Shown here in pieces: positions 8,952-19,177 of a DNA stretch of 64,000 nt. Position 1 is the stretch's first letter. Every line of letters starts with the position of its first letter. Source of the DNA: Effrenium voratum (lineage: Eukaryota; Sar; Dinophyceae; Suessiales; Symbiodiniaceae); the NCBI GenBank assembly GCA_963377175.1, contig CAUJNA010003793.1:1-64000 (forward strand). Direction: 5' to 3'. The notes under the pieces were generated by a model, which saw nothing but the letters and a program-made list of their open reading frames with translations, ran no database searches and was not told the origin of the DNA. The position numbers were made by a program, and so were the translations under genes.

Positions 8952-11900
8952 GGGTTGAAGAGACAAGCGTCACTACTGCCCTGCCCGCCGAGAAGAAAGA
9001 GCGGGACTTCATCAAGATAGAGGAGGATCCGAAGTTCGCCCCATCTTCCAAGCCAGGCCTATTTCTGGGCTATCGGTTAGAACCTGGGGGGCTGTGGAAG
9101 GGCGACTATCTCGTTGCTGATCTCGAGCACATCCAAAGGGGCCTCAGGAAACCAAGTATACACCAGGTCAAACGTATCTGGAAGAACCCTGAGGAGCCCT
9201 ACGTGTTCCCGATGTTGGCATCTTATGATGCTAGGACTCGGACCATTCGGGAGGCGTTAGCTGACCGAAGGGCCGACCTTAAGCCGAGTAAGAAGATCAG
9301 GGATGAATTCGACTTTGATGAAGGTCGGTTTGATGATCCTGATGATGATGACGATGACCAACAGGACGAGGGGGGCGGTAGCTCTTCCAAGTCTGATGGG
9401 GCCATTCAGAGCAAGGCTGTCCAAGGGAGTGGTGACGCGTGCGTCTCAGATTACTGGGAGCGGCACGACGAGGACAGCGCCTGGTATCGCATCCACGTTG
9501 AGGTGCGGAAGAAGTTCTTCGGGACGACGAATGAGGACCTTCCCCCAGGTGGTCCTTCGCATGAGGAGCTTGACACCGTTAGGGTCACGCACATGCGGGG
9601 GCTTGATGCCGTTGGAAATTGGGTGAGAGATGATCGTCATCACGATGCTCCCAATCATCGGCACTTCACGCGTGGATTTTGGACTGGTGTGACCATCCTC
9701 TTTGATAAGGGATGTGCTCCCCACGGTAGGTTTAAGCCAAAGGAAGAAGGAGCCAAACCTGCCGGAGGTCCGAAGAAGGGTCATAAGCTGCACGGAGACA
9801 GGATCGACTATGGCCAGTCCGCCGATAGGCGTGAGCGGCCATACGCAGGCACCGGAAAACCCAATTCAATCGATGCGGATAGTTGGAGACAGATGTCCAC
9901 CCGGTCTCGGGAGATATATGTTCAAACCGAACGGGAGTTATCCCTAAGGGAAGAAAGACGCCGCGAACATCCTGAGAGGGACCCGGCTGCTCCAGCGCCT
10001 GGCCGCAAGCTCCTCATCGAGTTTGCGTGTGAACCTGACTCGCGTTTGTCCGCAGTGATGATGGAGTGTGGAGGCGATGCAATTCGCGTTCACGTTGGCT
10101 CATTTGACATCACCAAAGCCAAAGACGTTAGTCGGCTTATTGGGATCATCGAGGATAATCCTGGGTGTGACCTGTGGGCGTCAATTCCGTGCGGACCGTG
10201 GAGTACATGGCAATATGTCAACCTTTCAATTCACGGTGCTGAGTTTGCATCACACCTGAACGATCTTAGAAGGAATTCTCAGGTCATGTTTGCGGCGTTC
10301 CTGCGGGCCTCCCGAGCCGTTAGGAGAGGAGGGGGCAGGGTTGCATTTGAGTGGCCTAGACACTGTCTTGGATGGAAGCAACCGTTCATGCAGAGGTTTC
10401 TTGCTGATCCTGATGTTGAGACCGTTGATTTCGACGGCTGTGATTTCGGGATGCAGGACAAGGACGGTGTGCCAATCAGGAAGCAGTGGAAGGTTGCGAC
10501 GACCTCCAAGGAGCTCATCGATGAGCTGTCAGGTCGGAAATGCAAGCACGAGAAGGGATACCTTCATGCACGCATTGAGGGGTCAGTCACCCCTACAACT
10601 GCTCTCTATCCGAGTGAAATGTGCGAGGCAATCGTTGGAGCGTGGTACCCGAACGGCACTTTCAAGAAGGTCGCAAATGCAATGCCGGTCGAGGTTGACC
10701 CGGTTGAACAGCGATGGAAGAAGAAGCCGAATACCTTGTACGTCAGTCTTGACAGTGAGGCTGCCAAGATCCCGACGCGGGCTACTTCGGGAAGTGCGGG
10801 TTTGGATACCTATGCCTCTGAGGGAGCATGTATTCCCGCAGGGGGGTCAGGCTTGGTCAACACCGGAATCTCGATAGAGATGCCCGCTGGGGTATATGCT
10901 AGGATAGCTCCCAGGTCAGGACTAGCCGTGAAGAACAGGATCGCTGTAGGCGGTGGGGTCATTGATCCCGACTACGACGGAGAGATCAAGGTCATCCTCT
11001 TTAATCATGGGGATGAGGACTTCGTCGTAAACCCTGGGGACCGCATTGCGCAGATCATACTGGAGCGTGTTATGCTCATCGACGCGTCGATCGTCCCTAG
11101 GAAAGCCAAGCGGGGAACCGATAGGGGATCCGCGGGTTTCGGAAGCACTGGTATAGCTGCTGCTGCCCCTACGATTGGATCTGATGGAAAGATCTTTGAG
11201 TTCTCTATGCCCAGGGGGGAGATATCCCTTTCTCATCGGCCGAAGAGCTCAGGTGTCTTTCCTCCCTTGTATGCTTGTGTCGCTAGGCCAGTGAACAAGA
11301 AGGAACAAGCTGGGAATGCCAAGGCTAAGGCCGCTCTTCAGAAGGAGTGGGACAAGTTAACTTCGCAAGGATGCTGGGACTTGTCGACCGTCCAAGAATG
11401 GCATGATGTTGCGGCCAAGGCACGTAAGGAAGGGGAGAAGATCCATGTTGGCAGAATCTTCGACATTTGTGTCGAGAAGAATCACGAGCTTCCGGAGGAC
11501 GATCCAAATCGCAAGTATAAAGGGCGAGTCGTGTTCGAGGGATGTTTTGTCCGTGATGAGATCGGGCATTGGGCCCTGTTCTCCGAGAACACCTCCTGCC
11601 CCGCTACTATGGCGGCGGGTAAGATGGGTGATGCTCACGGGTTACTCCCAGGGAATCTTCTGGAAGTGAGTGATGGGGAGTCTGCGTACACTCAGGCCCG
11701 CTTGAAGGGAAAGAAGACTTGGGTGAGGATTCCTCGCGATCAATGGCCACCTGAGTGGTTCGACGGCAGCGGAAATCCCAGATACAAGGATCCGGTCGTT
11801 GTCCTCGTGCTTGCACTATATGGACATCCGGATGCTGGTACTTTTTGGGAACAGCACTGCGAGGCAATGCTGAAGAAGGTCGGTTACGTCAAGGTGAAGG

Positions 11901-13909
11901 ATTGGGCCAGCGTGTTTAGGCATGAGGAGCTCGACCTCTTCCTTGTCGTGTACGTGGATGACTTCAAGATGAGTGGGCCGGCGAAGAACATCGCAGAAGG
12001 ATGGGCGCTGATCTCGAAGGTCATCAAGATGGAGGAACCAAGGCAGCTCAAGAGATATCTTGGCTGCGAGCACGAATTCACGCAACAGGTGGTCAAGGGT
12101 CACTTTGACCCGAGACTAGCGTGGACGGTCGGCAATCCTCCTGATAAGGAGCAACCCGACTTGAGGTTTGGTCCAGAGGGGTTACTCTCTAAGGACATCC
12201 CCAAGCCGGAAACCACGATAAGGTTCATCAAGTACAGCGAGAGCAGCTTCATGCAGGCGTGTGTCGATAGATACATTGAGCTGTGTCAGGGAAAGTACCC
12301 GAAGAAGCTGCAGAAGGTTGAAACTCCGTTCCTGGACGAGAGCAAGCCGGAGTTTGACGAGAATTCCGTCAATCCTGAATTTGACAAACTCTTCAACCAG
12401 GCGATGGACATGGAGACCGTCAATGCGCAGCCAGGATGCCTCGGAAATGACGCGGCGGCGGTGCTGATGAAGGTTCTCTACGGAGCTCGGATGGGCAGAT
12501 ATGACCTAATTCGTCCCGTGCAGGCGTTAGCCAGCCGGGTCACGAAGTGGAATCATCTTTGTGACCGCAAGCTCCACAGGTTAATTTCATATGTGAACTC
12601 TACGCTCGATCTTCATTTGTACGGTTGGGTGGGCGATAGCCCAGAGTTCATTGAGTTGGTTGCTTACTGTGATGCGGATCTGGCTGGGGATCGTACTGAT
12701 TCCAAGAGCACGTCGGGAGTGCTCATTTGCCTTGTGGGTCCTAGGACCTACATGCCCATCACTGGAGTAAGCAAGAAACAGACTTCCGTTTCGAAGTCGA
12801 CTCCCGAAGCAGAGATTGTTGCTCTCGACCATGGAGTGTCCAAGGAGGGAATGGCATTAGCTACCCTCTGGCAGCACGCTATTGGGAAGGGAAAGGAGAC
12901 CCAGCCGTTTATTATCAACGTGCTGGAGGATAACGAATCGGCATGCCGGATCGTTATAACTGGGAATAATCCCAACATGCGCTACATGTCAAGGACGCAG
13001 CGCATTGACATCTCGTGGCTCAACGAACGTTTTAATGCTGGAATTTTTCGGTTCGTTGCGTGCCCGTCTCACTACCAAGGCGCAGACATTTTCACTAAGG
13101 CCTGCATTGACAAGGTCGTGTGGAATAGAAATCTGCACACCCTTGGTATGTTTCTGCCGGGATACCTGCAGGAATATTTGGCCCAACCCACCCAACCCTG
13201 TCTTAAGCCCCCTGCCGCTCCTGGACTGCCCCCGCTTAGGGGGGTACGCATGGAATCAGGTGCAAAATCCGGTTTCAATCGGCTCATTGAGAGGTTACTC
13301 TCTGACTACGAGGGAATCGTGATTGACGAGGAAAAAGGAGGGAAAAGATGCGAGAAAACTATCATTGCGGACCAGGCGATAGCCGGAGTTCTTGCGTATA
13401 GTGATCTTTGCAGGGTTGTCACGCTTCAAATTGCTCCTGGTTACAGGAATCACATCATACGGTCTGGTAGGATTGAAGGCGATAGCCTTTGTTATATCGT
13501 GCTTGTTCTTAATGATCTTGCACCCGATAGGGTTGATTCCAGGACTGGGAAGTGGGGACAGACCAGAAAGCTTAGGGATAGGACCGAGGCTGCCGTTAGG
13601 CAAAGGTTCAACTTGGCTTGTGATGCTCGGACCAGTGGATGCGTTCCGATCATTCTCTACCGACCCAAATGCAATATCTTGAAGGAAGGTGAGGTTGAAG
13701 GAATCGCCACCACGCATGGGTTTGATTGCAGGTCTGTTTGCGCTTGCCAATGTGGTCTCAAGAGGCATGGGATCGTGTTTAGGTGCTTCTCTTCTAAGTC
13801 TTTCAATTCGTTTTGGAGTACTTGCAAGATGCGAGGAGGGGATACTCTCTCTCAGCACGACCGATTGCTTGCTGTTGGGAAGTGGTTGAGCAACTTCGTT
13901 GCCGCGTAG
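8657..13909 (+). CDS. Retrotransposon ORF4, integrase tail, methyltransferase-like domain, dUTPase, RT and RNase H
   Basis: The frame is open from 8657, -1 relative to ORF3. The first in-frame GTG and ATG are at 9203 and 9212, but coding sense starts near 8750. Domains in order: a Copia integrase C-terminal motif (GLFLGYRLEPGG, near 9057); a Rossmann-like region with SIPCGPWSTW (10181-10210) and FEWP (near 10346), resembling C5-methyltransferase motifs IV and VI; and a trimeric dUTPase with all five motifs (AGLDTYA near 10798, PRSGLA near 10912, GVIDPDYDG near 10957, GDRIAQII near 11037, RGSAGFGSTG near 11126). Copia reverse transcriptase follows with YVDD at 11951-11962, then RNase H (CDADLAGD at 12668, STPEAE near 12797, EDN at 12926). 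The final ~240 residues are unrecognised. Catalytic residues of dUTPase, RT and RNase H look intact. Confidence 0.93.
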   Translation, partial: SANRALYPDRDELSSQDQRPWQEAEHSPQLSDGSTEFVVDENWLQAENDRGGNHEWTGETHFDCDFDQIDEDEAEIYENEEYEPECNDEPDFVPIDEVGVEETSVTTALPAEKKERDFIKIEEDPKFAPSSKPGLFLGYRLEPGGLWKGDYLVADLEHIQRGLRKPSIHQVKRIWKNPEEPYVFPMLASYDARTRTIREALADRRADLKPSKKIRDEFDFDEGRFDDPDDDDDDQQDEGGGSSSKSDGAIQSKAVQGSGDACVSDYWERHDEDSAWYRIHVEVRKKFFGTTNEDLPPGGPSHEELDTVRVTHMRGLDAVGNWVRDDRHHDAPNHRHFTRGFWTGVTILFDKGCAPHGRFKPKEEGAKPAGGPKKGHKLHGDRIDYGQSADRRERPYAGTGKPNSIDADSWRQMSTRSREIYVQTERELSLREERRREHPERDPAAPAPGRKLLIEFACEPDSRLSAVMMECGGDAIRVHVGSFDITKAKDVSRLIGIIEDNPGCDLWASIPCGPWSTWQYVNLSIHGAEFASHLNDLRRNSQVMFAAFLRASRAVRRGGGRVAFEWPRHCLGWKQPFMQRFLADPDVETVDFDGCDFGMQDKDGVPIRKQWKVATTSKELIDELSGRKCKHEKGYLHARIEGSVTPTTALYPSEMCEAIVGAWYPNGTFKKVANAMPVEVDPVEQRWKKKPNTLYVSLDSEAAKIPTRATSGSAGLDTYASEGACIPAGGSGLVNTGISIEMPAGVYARIAPRSGLAVKNRIAVGGGVIDPDYDGEIKVILFNHGDEDFVVNPGDRIAQIILERVMLIDASIVPRKAKRGTDRGSAGFGSTGIAAAAPTIGSDGKIFEFSMPRGEISLSHRPKSSGVFPPLYACVARPVNKKEQAGNAKAKAALQKEWDKLTSQGCWDLSTVQEWHDVAAKARKEGEKIHVGRIFDICVEKNHELPEDDPNRKYKGRVVFEGCFVRDEIGHWALFSENTSCPATMAAGKMGDAHGLLPGNLLEVSDGESAYTQARLKGKKTWVRIPRDQWPPEWFDGSGNPRYKDPVVVLVLALYGHPDAGTFWEQHCEAMLKKVGYVKVKDWASVFRHEELDLFLVVYVDDFKMSGPAKNIAEGWALISKVIKMEEPRQLKRYLGCEHEFTQQVVKGHFDPRLAWTVGNPPDKEQPDLRFGPEGLLSKDIPKPETTIRFIKYSESSFMQACVDRYIELCQGKYPKKLQKVETPFLDESKPEFDENSVNPEFDKLFNQAMDMETVNAQPGCLGNDAAAVLMKVLYGARMGRYDLIRPVQALASRVTKWNHLCDRKLHRLISYVNSTLDLHLYGWVGDSPEFIELVAYCDADLAGDRTDSKSTSGVLICLVGPRTYMPITGVSKKQTSVSKSTPEAEIVALDHGVSKEGMALATLWQHAIGKGKETQPFIINVLEDNESACRIVITGNNPNMRYMSRTQRIDISWLNERFNAGIFRFVACPSHYQGADIFTKACIDKVVWNRNLHTLGMFLPGYLQEYLAQPTQPCLKPPAAPGLPPLRGVRMESGAKSGFNRLIERLLSDYEGIVIDEEKGGKRCEKTIIADQAIAGVLAYSDLCRVVTLQIAPGYRNHIIRSGRIEGDSLCYIVLVLNDLAPDRVDSRTGKWGQTRKLRDRTEAAVRQRFNLACDARTSGCVPIILYRPKCNILKEGEVEGIATTHGFDCRSVCACQCGLKRHGIVFRCFSSKSFNSFWSTCKMRGGDTLSQHDRLLAVGKWLSNFVAA

Positions 13910-14203
13910 CATTTGCTTGATCAAGCTGGCTCACACTGCGGGCAACCGCACCACATTCACAGGCGACTCAGTGCGCTTACTGACCAGTACTGAAGAATGA
14001 GGCAGATATGCCTATCACTAAGGTTTTCTTCTACTTCGTGATGAGCGGATTCAGTCTGTTATTCATCTTCTAGGTTCTTGTTCTAGGGAGAGGGTCTCTG
14101 GCCGGTAGGCTGAGCCTTCTGAAGGACAGGGGAATTCTGGCCGGTAGGCTGGGTTCCCGGTTCCTCCGTGGTTCCGTGGCCGGTGGCCCGAACCTGCTGA
14201 CGC
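13910..14203 (+). other. Intergenic region ORF4-ORF5 with a hydrophobic micro-ORF
   Basis: No long frame is present. An ATG at 14008 opens a 21-codon frame ending at TAG 14071-14073. Its product is almost wholly hydrophobic and aromatic, like a single transmembrane segment. Two GCC-GGTA-GGC hairpins occur near 14100 and 14140. As the only sizeable gap between ORFs of the internal region, it could hold a subgenomic promoter or an internal initiation signal for ORF5. That is speculation. Confidence 0.35.
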
Positions 14204-17200
14204 ATGGCGGCAGCTGGCGGAATGGGCCTGGGGCGCTGCATGGCGACGCCTCCGCGGCCGTCCTGGGACCTGGAGATGGGCTTGGGTATGGAGAAGCCTA
14301 AGGCTGTGGCCAGTTGTTTGCTTGCGGGGTACCGCGAGTGGACGGTTAAAGGGTTTAGGGGACAGGATCCGAAGTTCACCACGATTGATCCAGATATGGA
14401 GAAGGCTGATCAGCTGATTGAGGATGACAGCGCCGCGAGGTTCGACGAACTGGTTGGCAGGGTGTCCCACATCAGCAAGGACAAGCTCGACAAGTCGTAC
14501 ATGTCGGTGACGGACCATGAAAAGCTGCTCCGGTACCGGGCGATCAGGACTGCTGCGATAGTGGCTGAGATGAAGCGCCGGGGAGTGGAGGTCACGGAGT
14601 TGAACGCCGTGCACTTGGCGGCCATTCTCTGTGCTGCGGTTCCGACGGACCCTGCTTTCTTGCTCCCTTATCATCTCGTGTTTGCGATTGAGGAGGGCAT
14701 TGAGAGTGGCAAGAGCGCGCTACCCATGGATAGCAGTACGGAGCCGGCAGCTGAACCATGCGGAGGAATGTGGGCTGCAGACCCGAAAGCCTGGCCGGAG
14801 TGGAAGACGGTTCACCCGCAGACTGCCTTGGTAAAGGCGGTCGCTGATCAGGCAGAGGTGGCATTCGGAGATCACCCTCTGTATAGCGGAGATGATTTCG
14901 GTGATGCGGAGCACCATTTCAACGCAATCCGTGCCTGGATGAGCGAGAGGCCGAACGCTTTGTTCACGCCTCCGGAGCTGGTCGTGGACGCGATGATGCT
15001 GACGGAAGGGAGAAACAGGGAGGAGATCGTTAGATGTTCCTCGGGACGAAGGCTTTCGTCGGTCCCGTCGGTCAGAAGGTTTGCGTCGGCTGATAAGCCT
15101 GGAATGCGGGGTTACCTGCACGCGATGGGACAGATGTCAGGTGTGGTCACGTCCTTGCATGATGCCTTTGACTGGGACCGTAGACAGGTGTTGAGGATCT
15201 CGCCCAAGAATCCGGCGAGTACCACTGACGTGGAAATTGGTCCCGACGATGGATGGGCTTTCTTCGATTTGGCCATCAATTTCAGGGGCCAGACGGACAC
15301 TGAGAAGGTCCTCATCCATGGAACCTCGCAATCCTCATTGTGGAGCATCCTGGGTGGTATGCAGGTTACTGCGTCCACCGCGAGTGATGAATGGGTAGGG
15401 GTGTGGACATCGTTGAAGGCGGTCGAGGCCCTGGGATACAGCACCCTGTCGCACTACGGTCAGAACACGTGGGCGAGGGTCGCGATTTGCATCGCGCAAC
15501 CGGACGAGTCCGAGAATCTGTTCAGCGACAATCCCCACCTGAAGGGCGTCAAGCGAGGAGCCCAACGAGTGTTCCCGAACGCGAGGTTGGGGATCTGTGG
15601 GATCTGCATCAAGCTTGAGAAGCCTGCGGCGGACTCACAATATGTGGAGCTGTGCAACTCAGGGGGCGATAGCACCCTGCAGTACTACAACCCATTCGTT
15701 GAATGGAATCCGCATGCTCCATCGGTAGTGTGGGCTATGCACAAGTTCTTCCCAGAGAACTACATGGGGCCGATAGGTCTTTCCGTCGAAGAGGAGAACA
15801 TGCGTGCTGCTCCAGGGACCCCTCAGGCGGCCGAAGCGGAAGGTGGGGCACTATTCGCCAGAATCGTGCCGAAGTCGAACATGTTTGAGGCCATCCGGGG
15901 TGAAACGTTTGAGCTCACACTAACGAAGGGATACCTTACCGAGATCAAGGACGAGGCAAAGGCCGTTGGTCGGGGTGCTCTCTTCCCGCAGGAGCTTGAG
16001 TGTTTCGAGCAAGCTAGGAAGGTGATGCGCCTGGTCAGGAGTGGGAAGGTTGTTCCGCCAGCTATGGAGCTGCCGAAGGGAGGATACTCCCGTGTGGCAG
16101 TTGATCCAATCCAAATGGAAAGGCTGTGGGACACATGGGCAATCGCCGTGTTAGCGGATGTGATGCTGTCCATCTACCCATCCATTGTTCTGCACGAGAT
16201 GAGTCGCTACCAAGACAAGATGGTAATCTTGCTTCGGTGTTTAGCGGCTAGTGGGACAGGTGCTGCGGTGAGGATCGCTGCGGCCATGGCGGCCGGGTAC
16301 GGTCCTCCGGCGTTCAAAGAGGAGTCCGCGGCCCCGGATGCGACTGTGTTCTATCTGCTGGATCAGACGTTCAACACTGCATCCACGAAGAACAAGAAAG
16401 GGATGGACCCAGCAACGTTGGCGGATGATATCCTCAAGTGCAGGACAAAGAATGACCGGCTGAGGGGTTCCCCAGATAGCCGGCCGTTCAAGAACTGTGA
16501 GGTGCACTACGTGACCAGCACTCGTGATAACGAGGAGACATCCCTTCGGATGATGATTGACAAGGCGTACGAGCTGATGGACAAGCGGACGGAAGAATGC
16601 CTCCAGAAGTACAACAATGCAGATGCTGCCAAGCATGACCTGTATGTCTTTGGATTCCGTGGCTCCTACCTGTATAGGTGGGAGAGGAACGCATGGAAGG
16701 CCAGAAGTGACGCGGCGACCGTGTGGAGTAAGGACGTGGCGTCGCTGGTCGCGCTCAACAACAAGGTCAAGGTGATGGTTTGTGGTCCGGGGCGATCGTT
16801 AGATCGAGAGGGTGACCAAGGGGTTCACATGACTAAGGAGATCCAGCATAAGATGGGCGATCTCCGTGCGAACCTGATCCCTGTGGTTTCAGCAGACGCG
16901 GTGTCATGGGGGAGCGAAGTTGACAGCTACGGCAGGAATCGGCCGGTCCAGAGAGCATGGGCCGTGGTGCCGCCCTACCTTGCGGCAGTTCCGGACTTCT
17001 TCTCCCTGACCAGGACTACATGGCCTGGTTCTGTCACGTTGCACATCAGGGACAACATCCTCAAGCTTTTGAAGGAGGGTACTTCTTCAAAGATGGGTGA
17101 TGGCGGATCGATGTCTGAGTCTGAGGATGTCGACATGACAGGTGCCGCTCTGGGAGGACCGCCGGTAGGCGTTGCCTCTGGTGGGCAATCATCTGACGCA

Positions 17201-19177
17201 GGTCAGCAAGTGGAGGGTCAGATCGCTGCCCCGAAAGCACCTCCTAAGGCGTTAGTCACAAAGGAGATGCTGGCATCGGTGAGACCGAAATCCCCGCCGA
17301 ACCCACCTCGGAGTCCGAGAGTTTCTTCGCCTCAGGTCCCGGCGACCGAAGTTGGGAATCGATGGTCCTCGAATCTTCGAACGCCTAGAGCGACGATTGA
17401 GGAGGAGAACGCGGGTGGCTCCGCCGAGGTCGATGATCTCCTACCCGATAGGGAAGGGGTCGATCTTCCTACGGATACCTTCAACGATGGTGGGGTCCCG
17501 ACCGAGGCCGAGGTGCTGGAGTTCGCCGGAGACGTTGAGATGGAACCGGAGAAGGAAGTCGAGGCTCCCGCTGTAGGTGAGGAAGAGACTCCCGGTAGGG
17601 CAGCTGAGGTGCCTCAGGCCACTACGACTACGACAGAGCCGCCGATGGAATCGCCTGCGGCTAAGCGAGCGGCGTCGCCCGTTAGGGAGGAACGCAGGGC
17701 TCGAGAACCTGTTGGTGGTCAGAAGAAGGAGGAGGCGTCGGGTGCAGGTGGCCCGGGTGTGCCCATCTCCTATGCTCCGAAGTACACGGACGACGACGGG
17801 GACCTGCGGGATACTGCAGCGACCCCGAAGGCGGCTTCAACCCAGGAGTCTCGAGGGGGCATACACAATTATGCAAACACGCCGTACCCGGAACACCCGG
17901 GAGAGGCCCCCGAGTTGGAGTCAGCGGAAGTTCGGCATCACCGTGAGCATGGTTCATATCAATCCACGAGGGGCTCGCGGACATCAGCAAGACCGGCGGA
18001 AAGCAGGTCGAATAGGAGGTTCATCGTTCAGCATGTCCTGGCTAGGGAGGCTGGTGAGCCCTTCATCTATGCTGTGATCAGGAACATGGCAATCACTCAA
18101 GAGCGGGTTACCGCGGAGGAGTGGAGGAAGGCGAAAGAGACTAGCCACATTGTGTTCCCGAATCGCGATAGCGAGTGGAATGCGGTATTGGAGAGGGCCG
18201 TGCATAACGACTTCATGTACGGGGCGTTGGATGCTTCCCGAGCTGCTGGAAGGATCGATCAGGAGTACATCAATCCTCGAGATCGGAAGTCCACGCCGTG
18301 GGGTGATCAGCAATGGAACATGAAGAAGGTGGCGTCCGAGGCTGCCCATATCCCGTTAGGGATGAGGCAGGACATTCAGGCGAAGTACCATCATGGGCGA
18401 GCACCTCCGGGGGACTGGGCAGATATGCCCGATCGGGATGATTACATGGTTCGTGGTGTCGTTAGTGACCCGAACCGCAGGGCGTATGATTGTCTTCGAG
18501 CGCCGGGGGTGAGGGCTACCTTGCTGAACGCGCAGACGGGCCAATGCATTCCTTTGGACGACCCGACTTGGGTGCCGGAGGTTGCATCATCGCACTTGCT
18601 GGTAGGGACGATCTCTGTGATCGCATCGCACGTGGATTCCGCCCTTGGGCGCGCGTGGCGGATGCCCATGTTTCATCCCCAGCTGATGGCGGCGACGGCA
18701 ATGTTGGAGAAGCTGCAGAAGTACTTCAACGCGCTGAACGAGGCGGTATTGGGCAAGCGGTTGGGGACTGCGCCTTTCAGCATGATTGCCGGCCACCTCG
18801 CTCCGGAGCTGCGGACTGTCCCGACGAGGGAGCAGATGCCTGACACGTTGGCACAGTCAGCGGTTGAGGTGCTACTATCTCATGTGTCGGCATTGTCACA
18901 TTCAGGAACCCCTTCCGATAGGAAGGAGATCCTTGGTAGGGATGGGTTCCCGTTCGGGAAATCATGGTTCGAGGATGACCCTGAAGGAGCCACTTGGCCT
19001 GGGCACCATATGGCTGGAGGTGTCGCCGTCCCGCTGAAGCCGAAGACGAAGGTCGTGTGGGGGAAGCGACCACATGTGGACGACGAGGGCGATGTGGATC
19101 CTGGGGCGAGCTCTTCGGGACAACCGAGGACCGAGCCGGCCCCCGATGCGCCGGGTCAGGAAAGGATGATGATGTGA
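14204..19177 (+). CDS. Retrotransposon ORF5, large unknown protein with possible ADP-ribosyltransferase-like segment
   Basis: The frame encodes 1657 residues from ATG 14204, with an in-frame stop just upstream at 14198. I recognise no family with confidence. Around nt 15311-15430 there is LIHGT, then SILGG, GVWTS and ALGYS. The spacing is reminiscent of the His-Gly-Thr / Gly-x-Tyr-Phe / Ser-x-x-Tyr signature of PARP/Tpt1-type ADP-ribosyl folds, but the match is weak. A mixed alpha/beta region (about 16350-17080) follows, then a Pro/Glu/Arg-rich disordered part (about 17100-18000), then a helical C-terminal domain (about 18010-18900) of unknown type. Base composition and hairpin content match ORFs 1-4, so it belongs to the element. 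Its end overlaps the -1 frame that begins ORF6. Proteins like this are not part of ordinary Copia elements. Confidence 0.8.
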   Translation: MAAAGGMGLGRCMATPPRPSWDLEMGLGMEKPKAVASCLLAGYREWTVKGFRGQDPKFTTIDPDMEKADQLIEDDSAARFDELVGRVSHISKDKLDKSYMSVTDHEKLLRYRAIRTAAIVAEMKRRGVEVTELNAVHLAAILCAAVPTDPAFLLPYHLVFAIEEGIESGKSALPMDSSTEPAAEPCGGMWAADPKAWPEWKTVHPQTALVKAVADQAEVAFGDHPLYSGDDFGDAEHHFNAIRAWMSERPNALFTPPELVVDAMMLTEGRNREEIVRCSSGRRLSSVPSVRRFASADKPGMRGYLHAMGQMSGVVTSLHDAFDWDRRQVLRISPKNPASTTDVEIGPDDGWAFFDLAINFRGQTDTEKVLIHGTSQSSLWSILGGMQVTASTASDEWVGVWTSLKAVEALGYSTLSHYGQNTWARVAICIAQPDESENLFSDNPHLKGVKRGAQRVFPNARLGICGICIKLEKPAADSQYVELCNSGGDSTLQYYNPFVEWNPHAPSVVWAMHKFFPENYMGPIGLSVEEENMRAAPGTPQAAEAEGGALFARIVPKSNMFEAIRGETFELTLTKGYLTEIKDEAKAVGRGALFPQELECFEQARKVMRLVRSGKVVPPAMELPKGGYSRVAVDPIQMERLWDTWAIAVLADVMLSIYPSIVLHEMSRYQDKMVILLRCLAASGTGAAVRIAAAMAAGYGPPAFKEESAAPDATVFYLLDQTFNTASTKNKKGMDPATLADDILKCRTKNDRLRGSPDSRPFKNCEVHYVTSTRDNEETSLRMMIDKAYELMDKRTEECLQKYNNADAAKHDLYVFGFRGSYLYRWERNAWKARSDAATVWSKDVASLVALNNKVKVMVCGPGRSLDREGDQGVHMTKEIQHKMGDLRANLIPVVSADAVSWGSEVDSYGRNRPVQRAWAVVPPYLAAVPDFFSLTRTTWPGSVTLHIRDNILKLLKEGTSSKMGDGGSMSESEDVDMTGAALGGPPVGVASGGQSSDAGQQVEGQIAAPKAPPKALVTKEMLASVRPKSPPNPPRSPRVSSPQVPATEVGNRWSSNLRTPRATIEEENAGGSAEVDDLLPDREGVDLPTDTFNDGGVPTEAEVLEFAGDVEMEPEKEVEAPAVGEEETPGRAAEVPQATTTTTEPPMESPAAKRAASPVREERRAREPVGGQKKEEASGAGGPGVPISYAPKYTDDDGDLRDTAATPKAASTQESRGGIHNYANTPYPEHPGEAPELESAEVRHHREHGSYQSTRGSRTSARPAESRSNRRFIVQHVLAREAGEPFIYAVIRNMAITQERVTAEEWRKAKETSHIVFPNRDSEWNAVLERAVHNDFMYGALDASRAAGRIDQEYINPRDRKSTPWGDQQWNMKKVASEAAHIPLGMRQDIQAKYHHGRAPPGDWADMPDRDDYMVRGVVSDPNRRAYDCLRAPGVRATLLNAQTGQCIPLDDPTWVPEVASSHLLVGTISVIASHVDSALGRAWRMPMFHPQLMAATAMLEKLQKYFNALNEAVLGKRLGTAPFSMIAGHLAPELRTVPTREQMPDTLAQSAVEVLLSHVSALSHSGTPSDRKEILGRDGFPFGKSWFEDDPEGATWPGHHMAGGVAVPLKPKTKVVWGKRPHVDDEGDVDPGASSSGQPRTEPAPDAPGQERMMM

